DNA of 64,000 nucleotides from Gordonia sputi NBRC 100414 (GCF_000248055.1 NZ_BAFC01000022.1:248001-312000); one strand, 5' to 3'; counted from the stretch's first letter, positions 16,686-28,352 are shown. A program made the numbers and translations. The notes: a model not told the origin generated them from the sequence alone.

Positions 16686-19289
16686 TCATCCACCCGGGGC
16701 GTCGTTGACGACTCCGGCCAGCGAGTCGCGGTCGGCGACGTCGAGTTTGATGCAGGCGCGATAGATGTGACCCTCGACAGTCCGTACCGAGACGGTCAGG
16801 CGTTCGGCGATCTCGCGGTTGGTCAGGCCGCGACCGATGAGAACCGCGATCTCCCGCTCCCTGGCCGTGATCGGCAGCGGTCGTGCTGTCGCCCTGATGG
16901 CGGGAGTCGTCGCGCCATCGCACGCCTTCGACAGCGCGAGAACTCTCGCAGAGCAGGCGGTGGCGTCTCCACGCCGGCCGGCACGGTCGTACAACTGTGC
17001 CGCCTGCGCCGCAGCGTCGGCGGCCGACAGCAGCACTCCCGCATCCTCGAAATCATGTGATGCCGCTGCCAATTCGTCCGGATCGCCCGCTGCGTAGGCC
17101 GCTGCGTGGCGTGCGTAGACGTGACCGAGCTCGCCTTGGATGAGTCCTGCGAGCTCGGCGAGACGCGGAGCCGTGGTCTTGTCGCCGAAGCGGGTCGCGT
17201 GATGCAGGGACTCGGCCTCGAGTGCGAGTTGCCCGGAGTCGTGAGCGATTGCGGCCGCGCGATGCGCGTGATCGATTGCCGCGCGTTCGGCGCCCTGTAC
17301 AGCGCAGATCCAGGCTTGCGCGAGCACCCGCTGCGAGTCGTGGATCGCCAGGTGCGGACCGCGGTGCTCATCTGCGTCTCGTAGCACCCGTTCGGCTTCG
17401 TCGACGTCGTTGAGCGCCGCGTACGCCCGTACCAGAATCAACCGGCCGGGCAAACGCCACGGGAGTGGCTGCTTGGCGTTCAGAGCGGCCAGTGCCTGTT
17501 CGAACTCGCTGATCGCCTCACGAAACGAACCGCTGTACGTCGCCGCAACACCTGCCGCGATCTTGGCGATCGCCCACCCGAGGAACTGACCCGAGGAGGA
17601 GAACTGCGTGTACTCGGTGGCGCGGTTTCGCGCCTCCTTGAGGTCGCCGACCATCGTGAGCGCCAGGACGTCGCAGTAGCGCACCATGACGCTGATCATC
17701 CCGTCCGTCGCCTTTTTCTTCGCACGGGTGCGCTCTGCGTAGGGGGCGTAGTCGCGTCCGCGCCCGGCAATCGACATGGCCAGCCCGGCACCGAAGGCCG
17801 CGAAATCGATGGCCTGCGACGGTGCGTTCGGACTCTCGAGAACGTGCTCGGCGAGCGCGATTCCCTCGTCGAGCCGGTTCTCGTGAACGGCCATCGCCGC
17901 GGCAACCGCGTCGACGACGAGTCGTAGCGACGGATGCTCGACCTTCTCGTTGAGCAGTTCGAGCATGCGATAACTCTCATCGACGTCGCCGAGCATCCAG
18001 AAGATCAGGCTCATGCGCGATACCGCCCACACCACGAGCTCGAACTCATTGAACGACTCGGGCTCGAACTCGGTGAATACAGCGTCGGCCTCGACGACTC
18101 GCCCCTGCCACATGATCGCGCGGGAGAGCAGCTCTCCCGCGGTCAGACTGCCGTCGTGCTCGAAGGCGACGCGGGCGAGCCGCTCACCGAGCGGGAGATT
18201 GGCCAGGAAGATCGCATCCTTCGCCGCTGCGATGAGCAGCGCGACGTCGACGTCACGGTGCGCGTCGACGCTCAACTGTGCGAGGCGGATACGCTCGGCG
18301 GCGGTGTCGGTTGCGTGGTCGCGCAATGCGTCGACGAGTTCGGCGCGTAGCCGTCGGGCCGCGACGCTGCTGATGCGTCGGCGAACCACGTCTCCGTAGA
18401 GCGGGTGGGTGAATCGGACGTTGGTCGTGTCGCCGTCGCGAGTTGTCGTGATGAAACCCAGTGTCTCGGCGTCGTCGACCGGTTCCTCGCCGATCAGCCC
18501 GATCAGGAGATCGATGTCGATCGGCTCGTACAGCGACAACACCTTGAGCGCATCGACAACGTGCGGACCGGCACGGTCGAGACGGTCGTCGAGCAATGAC
18601 ACCAGGCCGGACGGAACCGCCGTCGGGCCCCGCAATTGCCAGACGCCCGACACCTCCGACAACGCACCCGATTCGACGGCCCCCTCGATCATGTTTCGTA
18701 GGAACAGTGGATTTCCGCCGGACGAATCCCAGATGACGTCGGCGCTCAACCCCTCCAACGATCCGCCGAGAACACGTTCGACCAGTTCAGCGCACTGTTC
18801 TTTCGTGAGGTTCTGCAGTTCGAGTCGGTGGAGGTAGCCGTCCTTCCACAACGAGGTCACCGCATCGGGCACAGGTTCGCCCGTGCGGACTGTGGCGATG
18901 ATTCGCGCACTGCGATCAATCGCGATCTGATGCAGCAGCGTCGCCGAAAGCTGATCAAGCATATGGGCGTCGTCTATTCCGATGACCGTTCCGGGCTCGG
19001 CGACGAGGGTCTCGCGCGCGGAGACCAACGCCGCTATCGGATCGCGCGACGCGGTAGGAGCTACCCACGGCGCGAAGGCTCCGAGCGGTATGGCGCGCGA
19101 CGACTCGGTACATGCAGCCCATCGGACAGGCCTACCGAGAGAATCGGTGACCATCCGGGCGAGCGTGGTTTTGCCGACGCCCGCGGGCCCGACAAGTACC
19201 ACTCCACAGCGATCGCTTGGTCGCAAGAGCGCGGAGCGGATGAACTGTTGCTCGGCGGGCCGGCCGAGGAGTTGCCAGCGCCCTTCCAT
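16686..19289 (-). CDS. LAL-type LuxR-family transcriptional regulator with N-terminal ATPase
   Basis: An 867-residue protein. An N-terminal AAA/STAND ATPase has Walker A GPAGVGKT (34-41) and a Walker B-like GTVIGIDDAHML near residue 100. A long helical, TPR-like middle follows. The C-terminal LuxR helix-turn-helix (about 806-860) includes TAREREIAVLIGRGLTNREIAERL in its conserved order. LAL/MalT-type regulators are ligand- and ATP-dependent activators. ATG 19289 was preferred; an in-frame TTG at 19343 would extend it by 18 residues. It lies 60 bp after the catalase-related gene on the same strand, so it may be the last gene of the oxylipin-like operon and its regulator. Confidence 0.85.
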   Translation of the reverse strand: MEGRWQLLGRPAEQQFIRSALLRPSDRCGVVLVGPAGVGKTTLARMVTDSLGRPVRWAACTESSRAIPLGAFAPWVAPTASRDPIAALVSARETLVAEPGTVIGIDDAHMLDQLSATLLHQIAIDRSARIIATVRTGEPVPDAVTSLWKDGYLHRLELQNLTKEQCAELVERVLGGSLEGLSADVIWDSSGGNPLFLRNMIEGAVESGALSEVSGVWQLRGPTAVPSGLVSLLDDRLDRAGPHVVDALKVLSLYEPIDIDLLIGLIGEEPVDDAETLGFITTTRDGDTTNVRFTHPLYGDVVRRRISSVAARRLRAELVDALRDHATDTAAERIRLAQLSVDAHRDVDVALLIAAAKDAIFLANLPLGERLARVAFEHDGSLTAGELLSRAIMWQGRVVEADAVFTEFEPESFNEFELVVWAVSRMSLIFWMLGDVDESYRMLELLNEKVEHPSLRLVVDAVAAAMAVHENRLDEGIALAEHVLESPNAPSQAIDFAAFGAGLAMSIAGRGRDYAPYAERTRAKKKATDGMISVMVRYCDVLALTMVGDLKEARNRATEYTQFSSSGQFLGWAIAKIAAGVAATYSGSFREAISEFEQALAALNAKQPLPWRLPGRLILVRAYAALNDVDEAERVLRDADEHRGPHLAIHDSQRVLAQAWICAVQGAERAAIDHAHRAAAIAHDSGQLALEAESLHHATRFGDKTTAPRLAELAGLIQGELGHVYARHAAAYAAGDPDELAAASHDFEDAGVLLSAADAAAQAAQLYDRAGRRGDATACSARVLALSKACDGATTPAIRATARPLPITAREREIAVLIGRGLTNREIAERLTVSVRTVEGHIYRACIKLDVADRDSLAGVVNDAPGG

Positions 19290-19349
19290 GGTTGAGCAGT
19301 ATAGGGCGAATTGCCAGAAATTGAGTCGTGAAGGTTCGAGCAAGGAAAC

Positions 19350-20462
19350 TCACTCGGGGAGTTCGTCCACGCTCGTCGGCTCACACATCGGCGCATTGTT
19401 CTTTTGATGCCGGAATCGACTCGACGCATCGTACACGTTGCGCTTGAGGCGGTTAATCGATCCGAGCGGGGTATGTACCTTCAGGCCACGCCAGGAATTG
19501 AACGACAGGACGTCGTCGCCGTATGCGCGTCGCTCCGGTGTGTAGGGATTCTGCGTCGGGAATCTGATCGTGGCAACTGTCCGGTGCGGTGACTCCTCCT
19601 CCGACCACGCCTTTGTCGCATCGTCGATCGGCATCCGGTCGACATTCGTGCACAGTTGCACCCGCAGTTCATATTCGGCCGGATGCGACTCGAAGAAATC
19701 GACGGTCATGTCTTGCAGCGCATTTACTCCGCGATAGTCGGGTGTCGGTTGACCGGCGAGCGCACGAACCTCCGCCGACGACGGCGCGTACAGCATCTTC
19801 GCGACATATTTGCCGTAGCGCAGCGGCGCTGACGTATAGAAGGTGTCCCCGAGAATGTGCGTGTTCTCCCTGATGAAAACTCTCAGGGTGTCCGGAAGCG
19901 GGCGCCCGATCTTTGTCAGAATCCTGGCGTCGACTGCGGCCAACAAGCGTTCGCCGAACCCGAGAACGGGATCGGAAACACGGGCGAGCAGCACCGCCGT
20001 CGGCATGCCCTTGAGGAGATACTCCTTCGCGTCCGCGAACAGGAACTCCCGATGGGTCACCATGATGAAGTCCTGGGTGACCGCGGTGTCGTCGGGCAGG
20101 GCACGTTCGGCGGTCGGATCGACGCCGACGACCTTGATCCCCAGGCCGCGCACGCCTCGCATCTGATCGGTACGTATGGCTCCCGACGTGCTCGATAAGC
20201 GGGCGATGATCGGGTAGGTCCGTGGTTCCGCGAACAGCCCCTGGGCGAGTTCTTCCGGCAGGTCGGCGTGCACCTCGAGTTCACCGCGTAGGACAGCGTG
20301 ACTCTTGGCGTGGGCGTCTCGGATGCCGCGCTTGTATTTGGCGTACGCGTGCTCGTTGTTCGTGTGCAGGATCTGCACCATCTTCGCCACCACCTCCGCC
20401 TCACCAGGCGGGGTGTCCTCCATCTCCGGCTCCCACAACACGTACTCACGACTCATCGTCAC
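19350..20462 (-). CDS. Catalase-related hemoprotein (mini-catalase; candidate fatty-acid hydroperoxide lyase/peroxidase)
   Basis: A 370-residue relative of catalase, shorter than true catalases (about 480 or more). The distal His is probably His51 in RDAHAKSHAVLRG, matching catalase's HAKG region. The proximal heme-ligand Tyr is probably Tyr344 in RLKRNVYDASSRFRH, matching the catalase RxxxYxDTxxxR pattern. The usual distal Asn region reads TQDFIMVTHREFLFAD, so the Asn appears replaced by Gln. This fits catalase-related enzymes acting on fatty-acid hydroperoxides (allene oxide synthases, cyanobacterial 10S-hydroperoxide lyase, M. avium MAP-2744c) rather than H2O2. It begins 15 bp after the cyclooxygenase-like gene, the expected source of its substrate. 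Confidence 0.8.
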   Translation of the reverse strand: MTMSREYVLWEPEMEDTPPGEAEVVAKMVQILHTNNEHAYAKYKRGIRDAHAKSHAVLRGELEVHADLPEELAQGLFAEPRTYPIIARLSSTSGAIRTDQMRGVRGLGIKVVGVDPTAERALPDDTAVTQDFIMVTHREFLFADAKEYLLKGMPTAVLLARVSDPVLGFGERLLAAVDARILTKIGRPLPDTLRVFIRENTHILGDTFYTSAPLRYGKYVAKMLYAPSSAEVRALAGQPTPDYRGVNALQDMTVDFFESHPAEYELRVQLCTNVDRMPIDDATKAWSEEESPHRTVATIRFPTQNPYTPERRAYGDDVLSFNSWRGLKVHTPLGSINRLKRNVYDASSRFRHQKNNAPMCEPTSVDELPE

Positions 20463-20477
20463 GGTCCTCTCGGCGCA

Positions 20478-22361
20478 TCAGGGTGCGGGCCAGGGTGCGA
20501 AAGGGTTGGTGGCATGTGCGAGCACCGGGGTGAGCGTGGGGAAGTGGCGGAGCAACACTGTGCGCATCGTGTTGTCGCGGATCCACGCCATGCCCGCTTC
20601 GGTGTAAACGTCGGCGGTGAAGTCCGTCGTCAGGAATCGATCAGCGGCGATCCTGCGTGATGCCATCAAGATGAACACCCGAAACGCGGTGTCGGAGAAT
20701 CCGAAGCCTCGGGGTTTGCGTTCTGCGTAGAGACCGATCATGAGATCAACGTCATCGATGTCGCGGTACATCTGCTCGAGTTGCTTCGCCCACTCGGCGT
20801 TGTTCGTCAAATCTGCGAAGCTCTTGGCGGGCGGGAGTCGGAAATGTCGCCGGAATTCGTTGTAGCGTGGCACGCCACGCTCTCGGCTTCGGAGGACATC
20901 GATAGTGGCGAGGTCAATCGACTCAGCGTCCGGCCGCGGGAGATCACGGAGAGCTTCCGGGAAATTGTGGAGCGTCAGAGCTCCCGGAAATGCCCTTCCG
21001 AACGAGTACAGCAAATCGTCCATCGACCATTCCGCCATTCGCTGGTGCACCTTGTCGGCCAGAAGATCTCCGAGCGGGTGAGTATGCCTGGTCTGGCCCG
21101 TGGCCAGGCTCCGTACATCGAGGTGGTCGGGTAGCAGGGGATGCATGCGATACACCGCCACGAATTCTTCGGTCAACGAGAACGGCACCCCGTCGAGATG
21201 AGTTCCGCCGCCTGGAATCCCGAAGAGTATCTCGCTGTCGACAAGCCGCCCGAACTTCGAGGTGAACTTCTCACCCAGTAATCCGAACCAGTTCGCGTGC
21301 ATGCCGGTCACGGTTGTGGGGTGCGCGATGATCGCAGGTGTCCAGTCGACAGTGTGGATCTTTGCCATCAGTGCCGAGTTGACCAGTCGCGCAACGTTGT
21401 ACAGCCGCTCTTGATCAGCTGTGAATTCAGGGTGTGCGACCGTGAGTCGTCGACATATCGCGTTGTGTTCCCGCAGGAACAACGACTGCATCAGCGCGAG
21501 TCCCAGCCACGAATTCGCCTTGGGTCCGTTCTTGTCCAGCAGTTGTTCCGCTGCCAACGTGGGGAGTCCGTCATCAGCGAGTTCGATGGTGGCGAGCAGA
21601 TTGCCGTCGGCATCTCGGTCGCGGATCGCGGCCGCGTACTCCTCGGTGTCGCCGTAGATCTGCGACGCGTCCCACCAGTGCGTGTCACGGTTGGCGTACG
21701 TCGGCGGGGCGTCGGCCGGGCCGTCGAGTGTCGGCGTTCGTGGAACCTGCATCGGCCGGGAGTGCGGCCATTGGTCGTCGGCGTCGAGCTCGATGAGCCA
21801 CGGCTCGGGATCGGGAGGAGTGAGATGACTCACCCAGTCATGCACCTGAAACTGGATCCACGCGGCGGCGAGCAGGTTGAGCGTCTCAGCGGGCTGAAAC
21901 TCGGTGCGCGCGAGCAGCTTCTCGCTGACGACGCGCGGACTCGGCTCACGAAATCTGTCCCCGAGCTCGGGCCAAGTCGCGTCGAGTGGCACGTTACGCC
22001 CGAATCGAGTGCCGACGGACCCCATGTCGGGGTGCGCGAGGTTGTCGAAGCGCCCGTCGATCGTGCGCTTGCGATGGTCCGACGCCGGTAACGGTGGGTC
22101 GAGCGGCGGGGCAGGATCGGGATCGGTGTCGACGAGGTTGAGCGCCCGGAGCTGGCTGCGGATGCCGACCAGCACCGCCAGCCCCAGCGGTTTCGGTAGT
22201 CGCGACCAGCCGACCACCCGGTCGAGCTGCTCCGCGGTCACTGCGAGGACCCGCTCAACGGTACTTCTCTGATCGACCACCGATTCCTCTTCCGTACCCG
22301 TGTCGCCCGCCCTGACCGATGTGACGCGATCAGTATCCCCGACGGCGGCGTTCGGGTGCAT
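20478..22361 (-). CDS. Cyclooxygenase/alpha-dioxygenase-like heme peroxidase (fatty-acid dioxygenase)
   Basis: A 627-residue member of the animal-type heme peroxidase superfamily. The distal His motif is QFQVHDWVSH (His174); LREHNAICRRL lies near 297; IHTVDWTPAI near 335-344; and YRMHPLLPD (404-412) supplies both the candidate catalytic Tyr404 and the proximal heme ligand His407, the same Tyr-x-x-His arrangement as mammalian COX (YHWHPLLPD). That Tyr marks fatty-acid dioxygenases rather than ordinary peroxidases, so it is predicted to make a fatty-acid hydroperoxide. ATG 22361 is given; GTG 22280 has a better GAAGAGGA ribosome site and is equally likely. No signal peptide. First gene of a probable operon with the catalase-related gene. 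Confidence 0.85.
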   Translation of the reverse strand: MHPNAAVGDTDRVTSVRAGDTGTEEESVVDQRSTVERVLAVTAEQLDRVVGWSRLPKPLGLAVLVGIRSQLRALNLVDTDPDPAPPLDPPLPASDHRKRTIDGRFDNLAHPDMGSVGTRFGRNVPLDATWPELGDRFREPSPRVVSEKLLARTEFQPAETLNLLAAAWIQFQVHDWVSHLTPPDPEPWLIELDADDQWPHSRPMQVPRTPTLDGPADAPPTYANRDTHWWDASQIYGDTEEYAAAIRDRDADGNLLATIELADDGLPTLAAEQLLDKNGPKANSWLGLALMQSLFLREHNAICRRLTVAHPEFTADQERLYNVARLVNSALMAKIHTVDWTPAIIAHPTTVTGMHANWFGLLGEKFTSKFGRLVDSEILFGIPGGGTHLDGVPFSLTEEFVAVYRMHPLLPDHLDVRSLATGQTRHTHPLGDLLADKVHQRMAEWSMDDLLYSFGRAFPGALTLHNFPEALRDLPRPDAESIDLATIDVLRSRERGVPRYNEFRRHFRLPPAKSFADLTNNAEWAKQLEQMYRDIDDVDLMIGLYAERKPRGFGFSDTAFRVFILMASRRIAADRFLTTDFTADVYTEAGMAWIRDNTMRTVLLRHFPTLTPVLAHATNPFAPWPAP

Positions 22362-22396
22362 GCGTACCGGACTACCTCATCGGGAGAACGCTGATT

Positions 22397-22414
22397 CGAG
22401 TACCCCGGTACTCG
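22397..22414. promoter_or_regulatory. 18-bp perfect palindrome upstream of the dioxygenase
   Basis: CGAGTACC-CC-GGTACTCG is a perfect 8-2-8 inverted repeat, 36 bp upstream of the dioxygenase ATG and 118 bp upstream of the divergent 22532 gene. Length and symmetry suit a dimeric LuxR-type helix-turn-helix protein, and the LAL regulator two genes downstream is the nearest candidate. Binding is inferred. Confidence 0.5.
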
Positions 22415-22531
22415 TGCGACCGCCATCCATGTCGCGAAGGCTGGAAACCCAGTCGGTTCACGCATGTCCGACGCAGGGTCAATCGGCACGATCAACGATG
22501 TCGTGCACTACGGGAGAATGGCAGGTGATTC

Positions 22532-23275
22532 GTGATCGTCCCGATCGGCATCACGCTCAACATCGAGACGGAACTCGACGACGCGGTGTCGGCGCTGGGG
22601 TGCCGCGTGGGCGACGCGCGGCACAGTCGATTCTGGTTCGCGGAGGCACGTCATGCATCGATCGACACCCCGACACCCCTCTACGACAACAGAGTGGCGA
22701 TCAGGTTGCGCACGGGTGCCTTCGACGACCTCACGGTCACCATGCATCCCGAGCGAAGCGAGTGGCTGACCGGTGATTGGGCCAACTCGTTCGACCGTGA
22801 CCAGTTCGAATATCGCATTTCAGATCAGTGGTGTGGTGGCGATCGAAGGCTCAGGGCGTCGGCACGTACCCGTCATCCGTCCGGGAGCATGTCCGAGGCG
22901 ATCGAGAACGGCGCCGATCCCACCCACCTCCTCGACACGGCGCAACGACGCTTTCTGGTCGCGTGCGCGTCGTCGGGGCCGCCGATCGACCACCTCGTAC
23001 TGCGTGGGCCGATCACGTCGCAGGTCTGGGATACGTCGGTGCGCGACGTCCGACAGGTTCGGGTGGCGAGGTGGCTGTCCGATGACATCGACGTGGTTGG
23101 GGTCTCCACGTGCATCGGTGTCCGCCCCGGCGAGTCGTCGCACGACCTCGCGGCGCGGGCCTCGGCGGTCGCGAGCGATCTCCGCGACAGCCTCCACGAC
23201 GCCGGGTGTCAGACCAGCCCGCTGACGAGCAAAACCGTTCTGGCGCTTCGTGTGCTCGCAGGGGCGACCCCGTGA
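22532..23275 (+). CDS. Hypothetical protein, possibly CYTH-like
   Basis: A 247-residue soluble protein without a certain family. The N-terminal half has an EtELdd start, YDNRVAIRLRTG and DDLTVTMHPERSEWL strands with alternating charged residues, which resemble the CYTH/triphosphate-tunnel fold (adenylate cyclase CyaB, thiamine triphosphatase). The ExExK hallmark is not clear, so this is a weak guess. The end is helical. It is divergent from the dioxygenase and converges on the FKBP gene with no gap. GTG 22532 is the start used. Confidence 0.55.
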   Translation: MIVPIGITLNIETELDDAVSALGCRVGDARHSRFWFAEARHASIDTPTPLYDNRVAIRLRTGAFDDLTVTMHPERSEWLTGDWANSFDRDQFEYRISDQWCGGDRRLRASARTRHPSGSMSEAIENGADPTHLLDTAQRRFLVACASSGPPIDHLVLRGPITSQVWDTSVRDVRQVRVARWLSDDIDVVGVSTCIGVRPGESSHDLAARASAVASDLRDSLHDAGCQTSPLTSKTVLALRVLAGATP

Positions 23276-23857
23276 TTACCCGTCGACGGAGACGATCGTC
23301 AGCTCGAAGACCAGACTGTCACCCTTGTTGATGCCCGCGGCAGGATTGCCATTCGGGTATCCGTCCTCAGGGTTCATCGCGACCGCAACCGACGAACCCA
23401 CCTTCTGACCCGCGATGGCCTTCTTGAAACCGACCACGACCCTGTCGAGCGAGAACTGAACGGGAGTACCCCCCGAGTAGCTGCTGTCGAAGGTCTTACC
23501 GTCACGGCCATCGACGCCGACGTAACAGACGCTGACGGTCGCCGTGTCGGGGACAACCTCGCCGCTGCCCTCCCGCAGGGTGTGAACCTGCGTCTGCTCG
23601 ACCGCGAACGGAGTGGTCACCGTGACTGCCGGTGCCGTCGTCGAGGTCGAGGCGACGACGTCGACACTTCCCGTCGTGCCACGAAGGGTCCAGTCCGGCT
23701 TGGCATCCGCGGCCGGTGCCGCAGACGGGCAGGAGGGCGACGTCGCGGAAGTCGATGACGACGCGGCAGCGTCGGATCCGGAATCGGAGCCGCACGCGGC
23801 AAGTCCGATCGTCAGCGAGGCAACGGCTACGGGAAGTACGACACGGCGGATGTTCAC
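23276..23857 (-). CDS. FKBP-type peptidyl-prolyl isomerase lipoprotein
   Basis: From GTG 23857 the product has 193 residues. A basic n-region (NIRR), a hydrophobic stretch and the lipobox GLAAC put the lipidated Cys at residue 22. A Ser/Ala/Thr linker is followed by the FKBP domain, with KTFDSSYSGGTPVQFSL, VVVGFKKAI and GDSLVFELTIVSVDG as typical strands. It probably catalyses prolyl isomerisation or chaperones exported proteins at the outer membrane face. Two cysteines besides the lipobox Cys (near 42 and 108) could form a disulfide. A longer frame to 23902 adds residues that look untranslated. Confidence 0.87.
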   Translation of the reverse strand: MNIRRVVLPVAVASLTIGLAACGSDSGSDAAASSSTSATSPSCPSAAPAADAKPDWTLRGTTGSVDVVASTSTTAPAVTVTTPFAVEQTQVHTLREGSGEVVPDTATVSVCYVGVDGRDGKTFDSSYSGGTPVQFSLDRVVVGFKKAIAGQKVGSSVAVAMNPEDGYPNGNPAAGINKGDSLVFELTIVSVDG

Positions 23858-23920
23858 GGGCGTCACGCTACCGAACGGCTTACCCCAGACCGCGAACCGC
23901 ATCGAACCACATCGCCGACG

Positions 23921-25423
23921 TCACGAACCCTGGAGTCCCAGTGCGCGGGAGATGGTGAAGAACAGGTCCGTCTGATCGGTCAAGCCGACGACATTCGCCG
24001 CGCTGGGGCCGTATGCGGCGATCCGCACCTGCGTACCGGTGTGGCCCTGATCCATCGCGTCCAGATTGTCCGACGTTCCGTACGACACCGTGAGCGGCTG
24101 GCCGTCCTTGCCGGTCAACACGCGGGTCAGTCCGGGGTAGATGGCGTCCTTCTCCACCTGCAGGGGCAGCTTCGCGTCGTCGGCGGCCTTCTGTACGTCC
24201 TCGGCAGTCATCGACTCGACGATCTGGCTGCTGTGCGCGTGATCGGCGGTCACGATCACCAGCGTGTCGCGGTTGTCCTTGGCGTAGTCGAGCGCCACCT
24301 TCGTCGCTTCGTCGAGGTCGACGGTCTCGCCGATCTGACCGCACGGGTTTGCGGCGTGATCCTGCTTGTCGATCGACGCGCCTTCCACCTGCAGGAAGAA
24401 GCCCTTGTCGTTGCCCTTGAGGAGGTCGATGGACTTCTTCGTCATGTCGGCGAGCTTCGGCGTGGATGCGCCACGTTCGGGGTTGTCGGTGCACGTCGCG
24501 GCTGGTTCGAGGTAACCGCCCTTGGTCGCGACAGGTCCGTTCCAGCGGACAGGCATGTTGCCGTCGGCGAAGAGTCCGAGGACGGGGGAGTCCTGGTTGG
24601 CCATCGTCACCCCGTTGAGTTCGTCGGCGCTGCGCACCATACGGTAGCCCCGCTCTTTCGCCTGGACCTCGAGCGTCTTGCCCTGGTATTCGCCTGCGGT
24701 GGCGGTTTGCTGGAATGACTTGGCGCCACCACCGAGCACGACGTCGGCTCGCGTTCCCAGCAACTGCTCGGTGATCGACCCCTTGCCACCCTTTTCCAAG
24801 GCGTCGGTCGGACACTTCTCGGATGTCTCCTCGGGCCCATAGCATTTGCGATTGGTGACGTGCGCGACCTGCACCGCGGGTGTGGCGTCCTGGATCTCAG
24901 CGGTGGTGACATCACCGGTCGCCTTGCCTGCCTTCTTGGCGAGTTCGAGCAGCGTCTGCTGGGAGCGGCCCTCGATGTCGACGGAGATCGCCCCGTTGTA
25001 CGTCTTCGTGCCGGTCGACCACGCCGAACCGCTCGCCGCCGAATCGGTGACGTAGGTGGGCTTTCCGTCCTTGTCGAGCGAGTAGTGCGTGTACTGACCC
25101 GTCAGCGGCAAGGCGTCGATCCCACTGAAGGCGCCGCCCGCGCCCTGCGCGTAGTCGCGAGCAACGGTGATCTCGGAATCTCCCATGCCGTCACCGATCA
25201 GCAGGATGACGTTCTTGGCCCCGGAGTTTCGGATGGAGTCGGCGATGAGCGAACTGCGGTCGTCGCCGGCCCTCGTCGCCCCGCCATGTTCCGAAAGCTT
25301 GCCCTTGGCAACGGGATTCAACAGTGGTCCGGCCGCATCGTTGCTTCCGTCACCGCCGCACGCCGCCATCACCGTCGTCGCGCACGCCAGAGCCGTGACC
25401 GCCATGTACCGATGTCGTCGCAT
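23921..25423 (-). CDS. phoA: Alkaline phosphatase, PhoA family, exported lipoprotein
   Basis: From ATG 25423 (GGGGAGA 6 bases upstream) the protein has 500 residues. A signal with RRHRY, a hydrophobic core and lipobox VMAAC precede the mature domain. PhoA motifs follow: [14 protein letters not shown] (metal Asp), [14 protein letters not shown] with the nucleophilic Ser in [25 protein letters not shown] and [10 protein letters not shown] with metal His residues. It releases phosphate from organic esters outside the cell, commonly under phosphate limitation. No convincing PhoP box is visible upstream. Fuller frames to 25528 add residues upstream of the good ribosome site. Confidence 0.92.
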   Translation of the reverse strand: MRRHRYMAVTALACATTVMAACGGDGSNDAAGPLLNPVAKGKLSEHGGATRAGDDRSSLIADSIRNSGAKNVILLIGDGMGDSEITVARDYAQGAGGAFSGIDALPLTGQYTHYSLDKDGKPTYVTDSAASGSAWSTGTKTYNGAISVDIEGRSQQTLLELAKKAGKATGDVTTAEIQDATPAVQVAHVTNRKCYGPEETSEKCPTDALEKGGKGSITEQLLGTRADVVLGGGAKSFQQTATAGEYQGKTLEVQAKERGYRMVRSADELNGVTMANQDSPVLGLFADGNMPVRWNGPVATKGGYLEPAATCTDNPERGASTPKLADMTKKSIDLLKGNDKGFFLQVEGASIDKQDHAANPCGQIGETVDLDEATKVALDYAKDNRDTLVIVTADHAHSSQIVESMTAEDVQKAADDAKLPLQVEKDAIYPGLTRVLTGKDGQPLTVSYGTSDNLDAMDQGHTGTQVRIAAYGPSAANVVGLTDQTDLFFTISRALGLQGS

Positions 25424-25512
25424 CCGCATTCTCCCCATATCCGTCGTTTCACTGAACTCGGACATGGTCGTTGCGATATGTGAACAAAAGTTGTCGTGGG
25501 GTCGACGCTGGT

Positions 25513-25543
25513 GCGGCCACCCGACCACGACTCGGGTGGCCGC
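25513..25543 (-). terminator. Terminator hairpin after the VOC gene
   Basis: A perfect 12-bp stem (25513-25524 with 25532-25543) and 7-base loop lie 7 bp beyond the stop of the minus-strand VOC gene and 90 bp ahead of phoA, so it probably separates the two transcripts. Confidence 0.75.
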
Positions 25544-25549
25544 GCGACC

Positions 25550-25903
25550 TCAGCGCTTGAGCGGGCTGTAGAAGACCAGTCCGTTGCCCTTGTTGTCGTA
25601 AACGACTGCTCGACGCTCGTGCGCGTCGTCGTAGGGGCCCTTGATGATGGCGCCACCGCTTTCCTCGACAGCTTTCGCGTCACCGTCGACGTCATCGGTC
25701 TTGATGCCGACCACCACCTTGCCCGGTATCGGATGGTCGACGTCTGTGGCGAGCGCGAGCGTCAACGACCCGCCGTCGAGAGCGGCGAAATGCGCTCCGT
25801 CACGGAACTTGAGCGCCATGCCCAAGGTCTCGCTGTAGAACTTGATGGAATCGTCGAGATCATCCGTCGACAGAACGATCATGCGGACTTCGTGGTCACT
25901 CAC
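25550..25903 (-). CDS. Single-domain VOC/glyoxalase family protein
   Basis: A 117-residue protein with one vicinal-oxygen-chelate domain: MIVLSTDDLDDSIKFYSETLGM at the start and GNGLVFYSPLKR at the end. There is no obvious metal triad (the usual His at the first strand is absent), which is common in small VOC proteins of unknown substrate or in resistance proteins. Start ATG 25903 follows AAAGGAGGCCCACG, a strong ribosome site. It is followed by its own hairpin terminator. Confidence 0.78.
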   Translation of the reverse strand: MSDHEVRMIVLSTDDLDDSIKFYSETLGMALKFRDGAHFAALDGGSLTLALATDVDHPIPGKVVVGIKTDDVDGDAKAVEESGGAIIKGPYDDAHERRAVVYDNKGNGLVFYSPLKR

Positions 25904-26033
25904 GTGGGCCTCCTTTGGCCGAATCGAGCTTGCTCAGCGTGAACCCCAACCCCGGAATTCACGCTAGTGCACCCGACAGCCCGACGAACGGGACTTTCGG
26001 TCCGCACACACGCAGAAGCCCGCACCTACGAAA

Positions 26034-26062
26034 GGCTCCCGATCTGTGTCAGATCGGGAGCC
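26034..26062 (-). terminator. Terminator hairpin after icd
   Basis: A perfect 13-bp stem (26034-26046 with 26050-26062) closed by a 3-base loop begins 23 bp after the icd stop on the minus strand. No T tract follows, as is usual in this window. Confidence 0.75.
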
Positions 26063-26084
26063 AGTGTCGTCGTCGTACCGCGCG

Positions 26085-28322
<2,238 letters not shown>

Positions 28323-28352
28323 AACCTGCCTTCGCTCTCGAGTGCGGTCGCC

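Noticed and set aside
16686-19289. Acyl-homoserine-lactone quorum-sensing receptor
   Set aside because: The regulator is LAL-type with an ATPase domain, not an autoinducer-binding LuxR, and no LuxI-type synthase is nearby.
25423-25550. PHO box upstream of the alkaline phosphatase
   Set aside because: Only one GTTCAC-like half-site is visible; the expected direct repeat of two is absent, so no regulatory claim is made.
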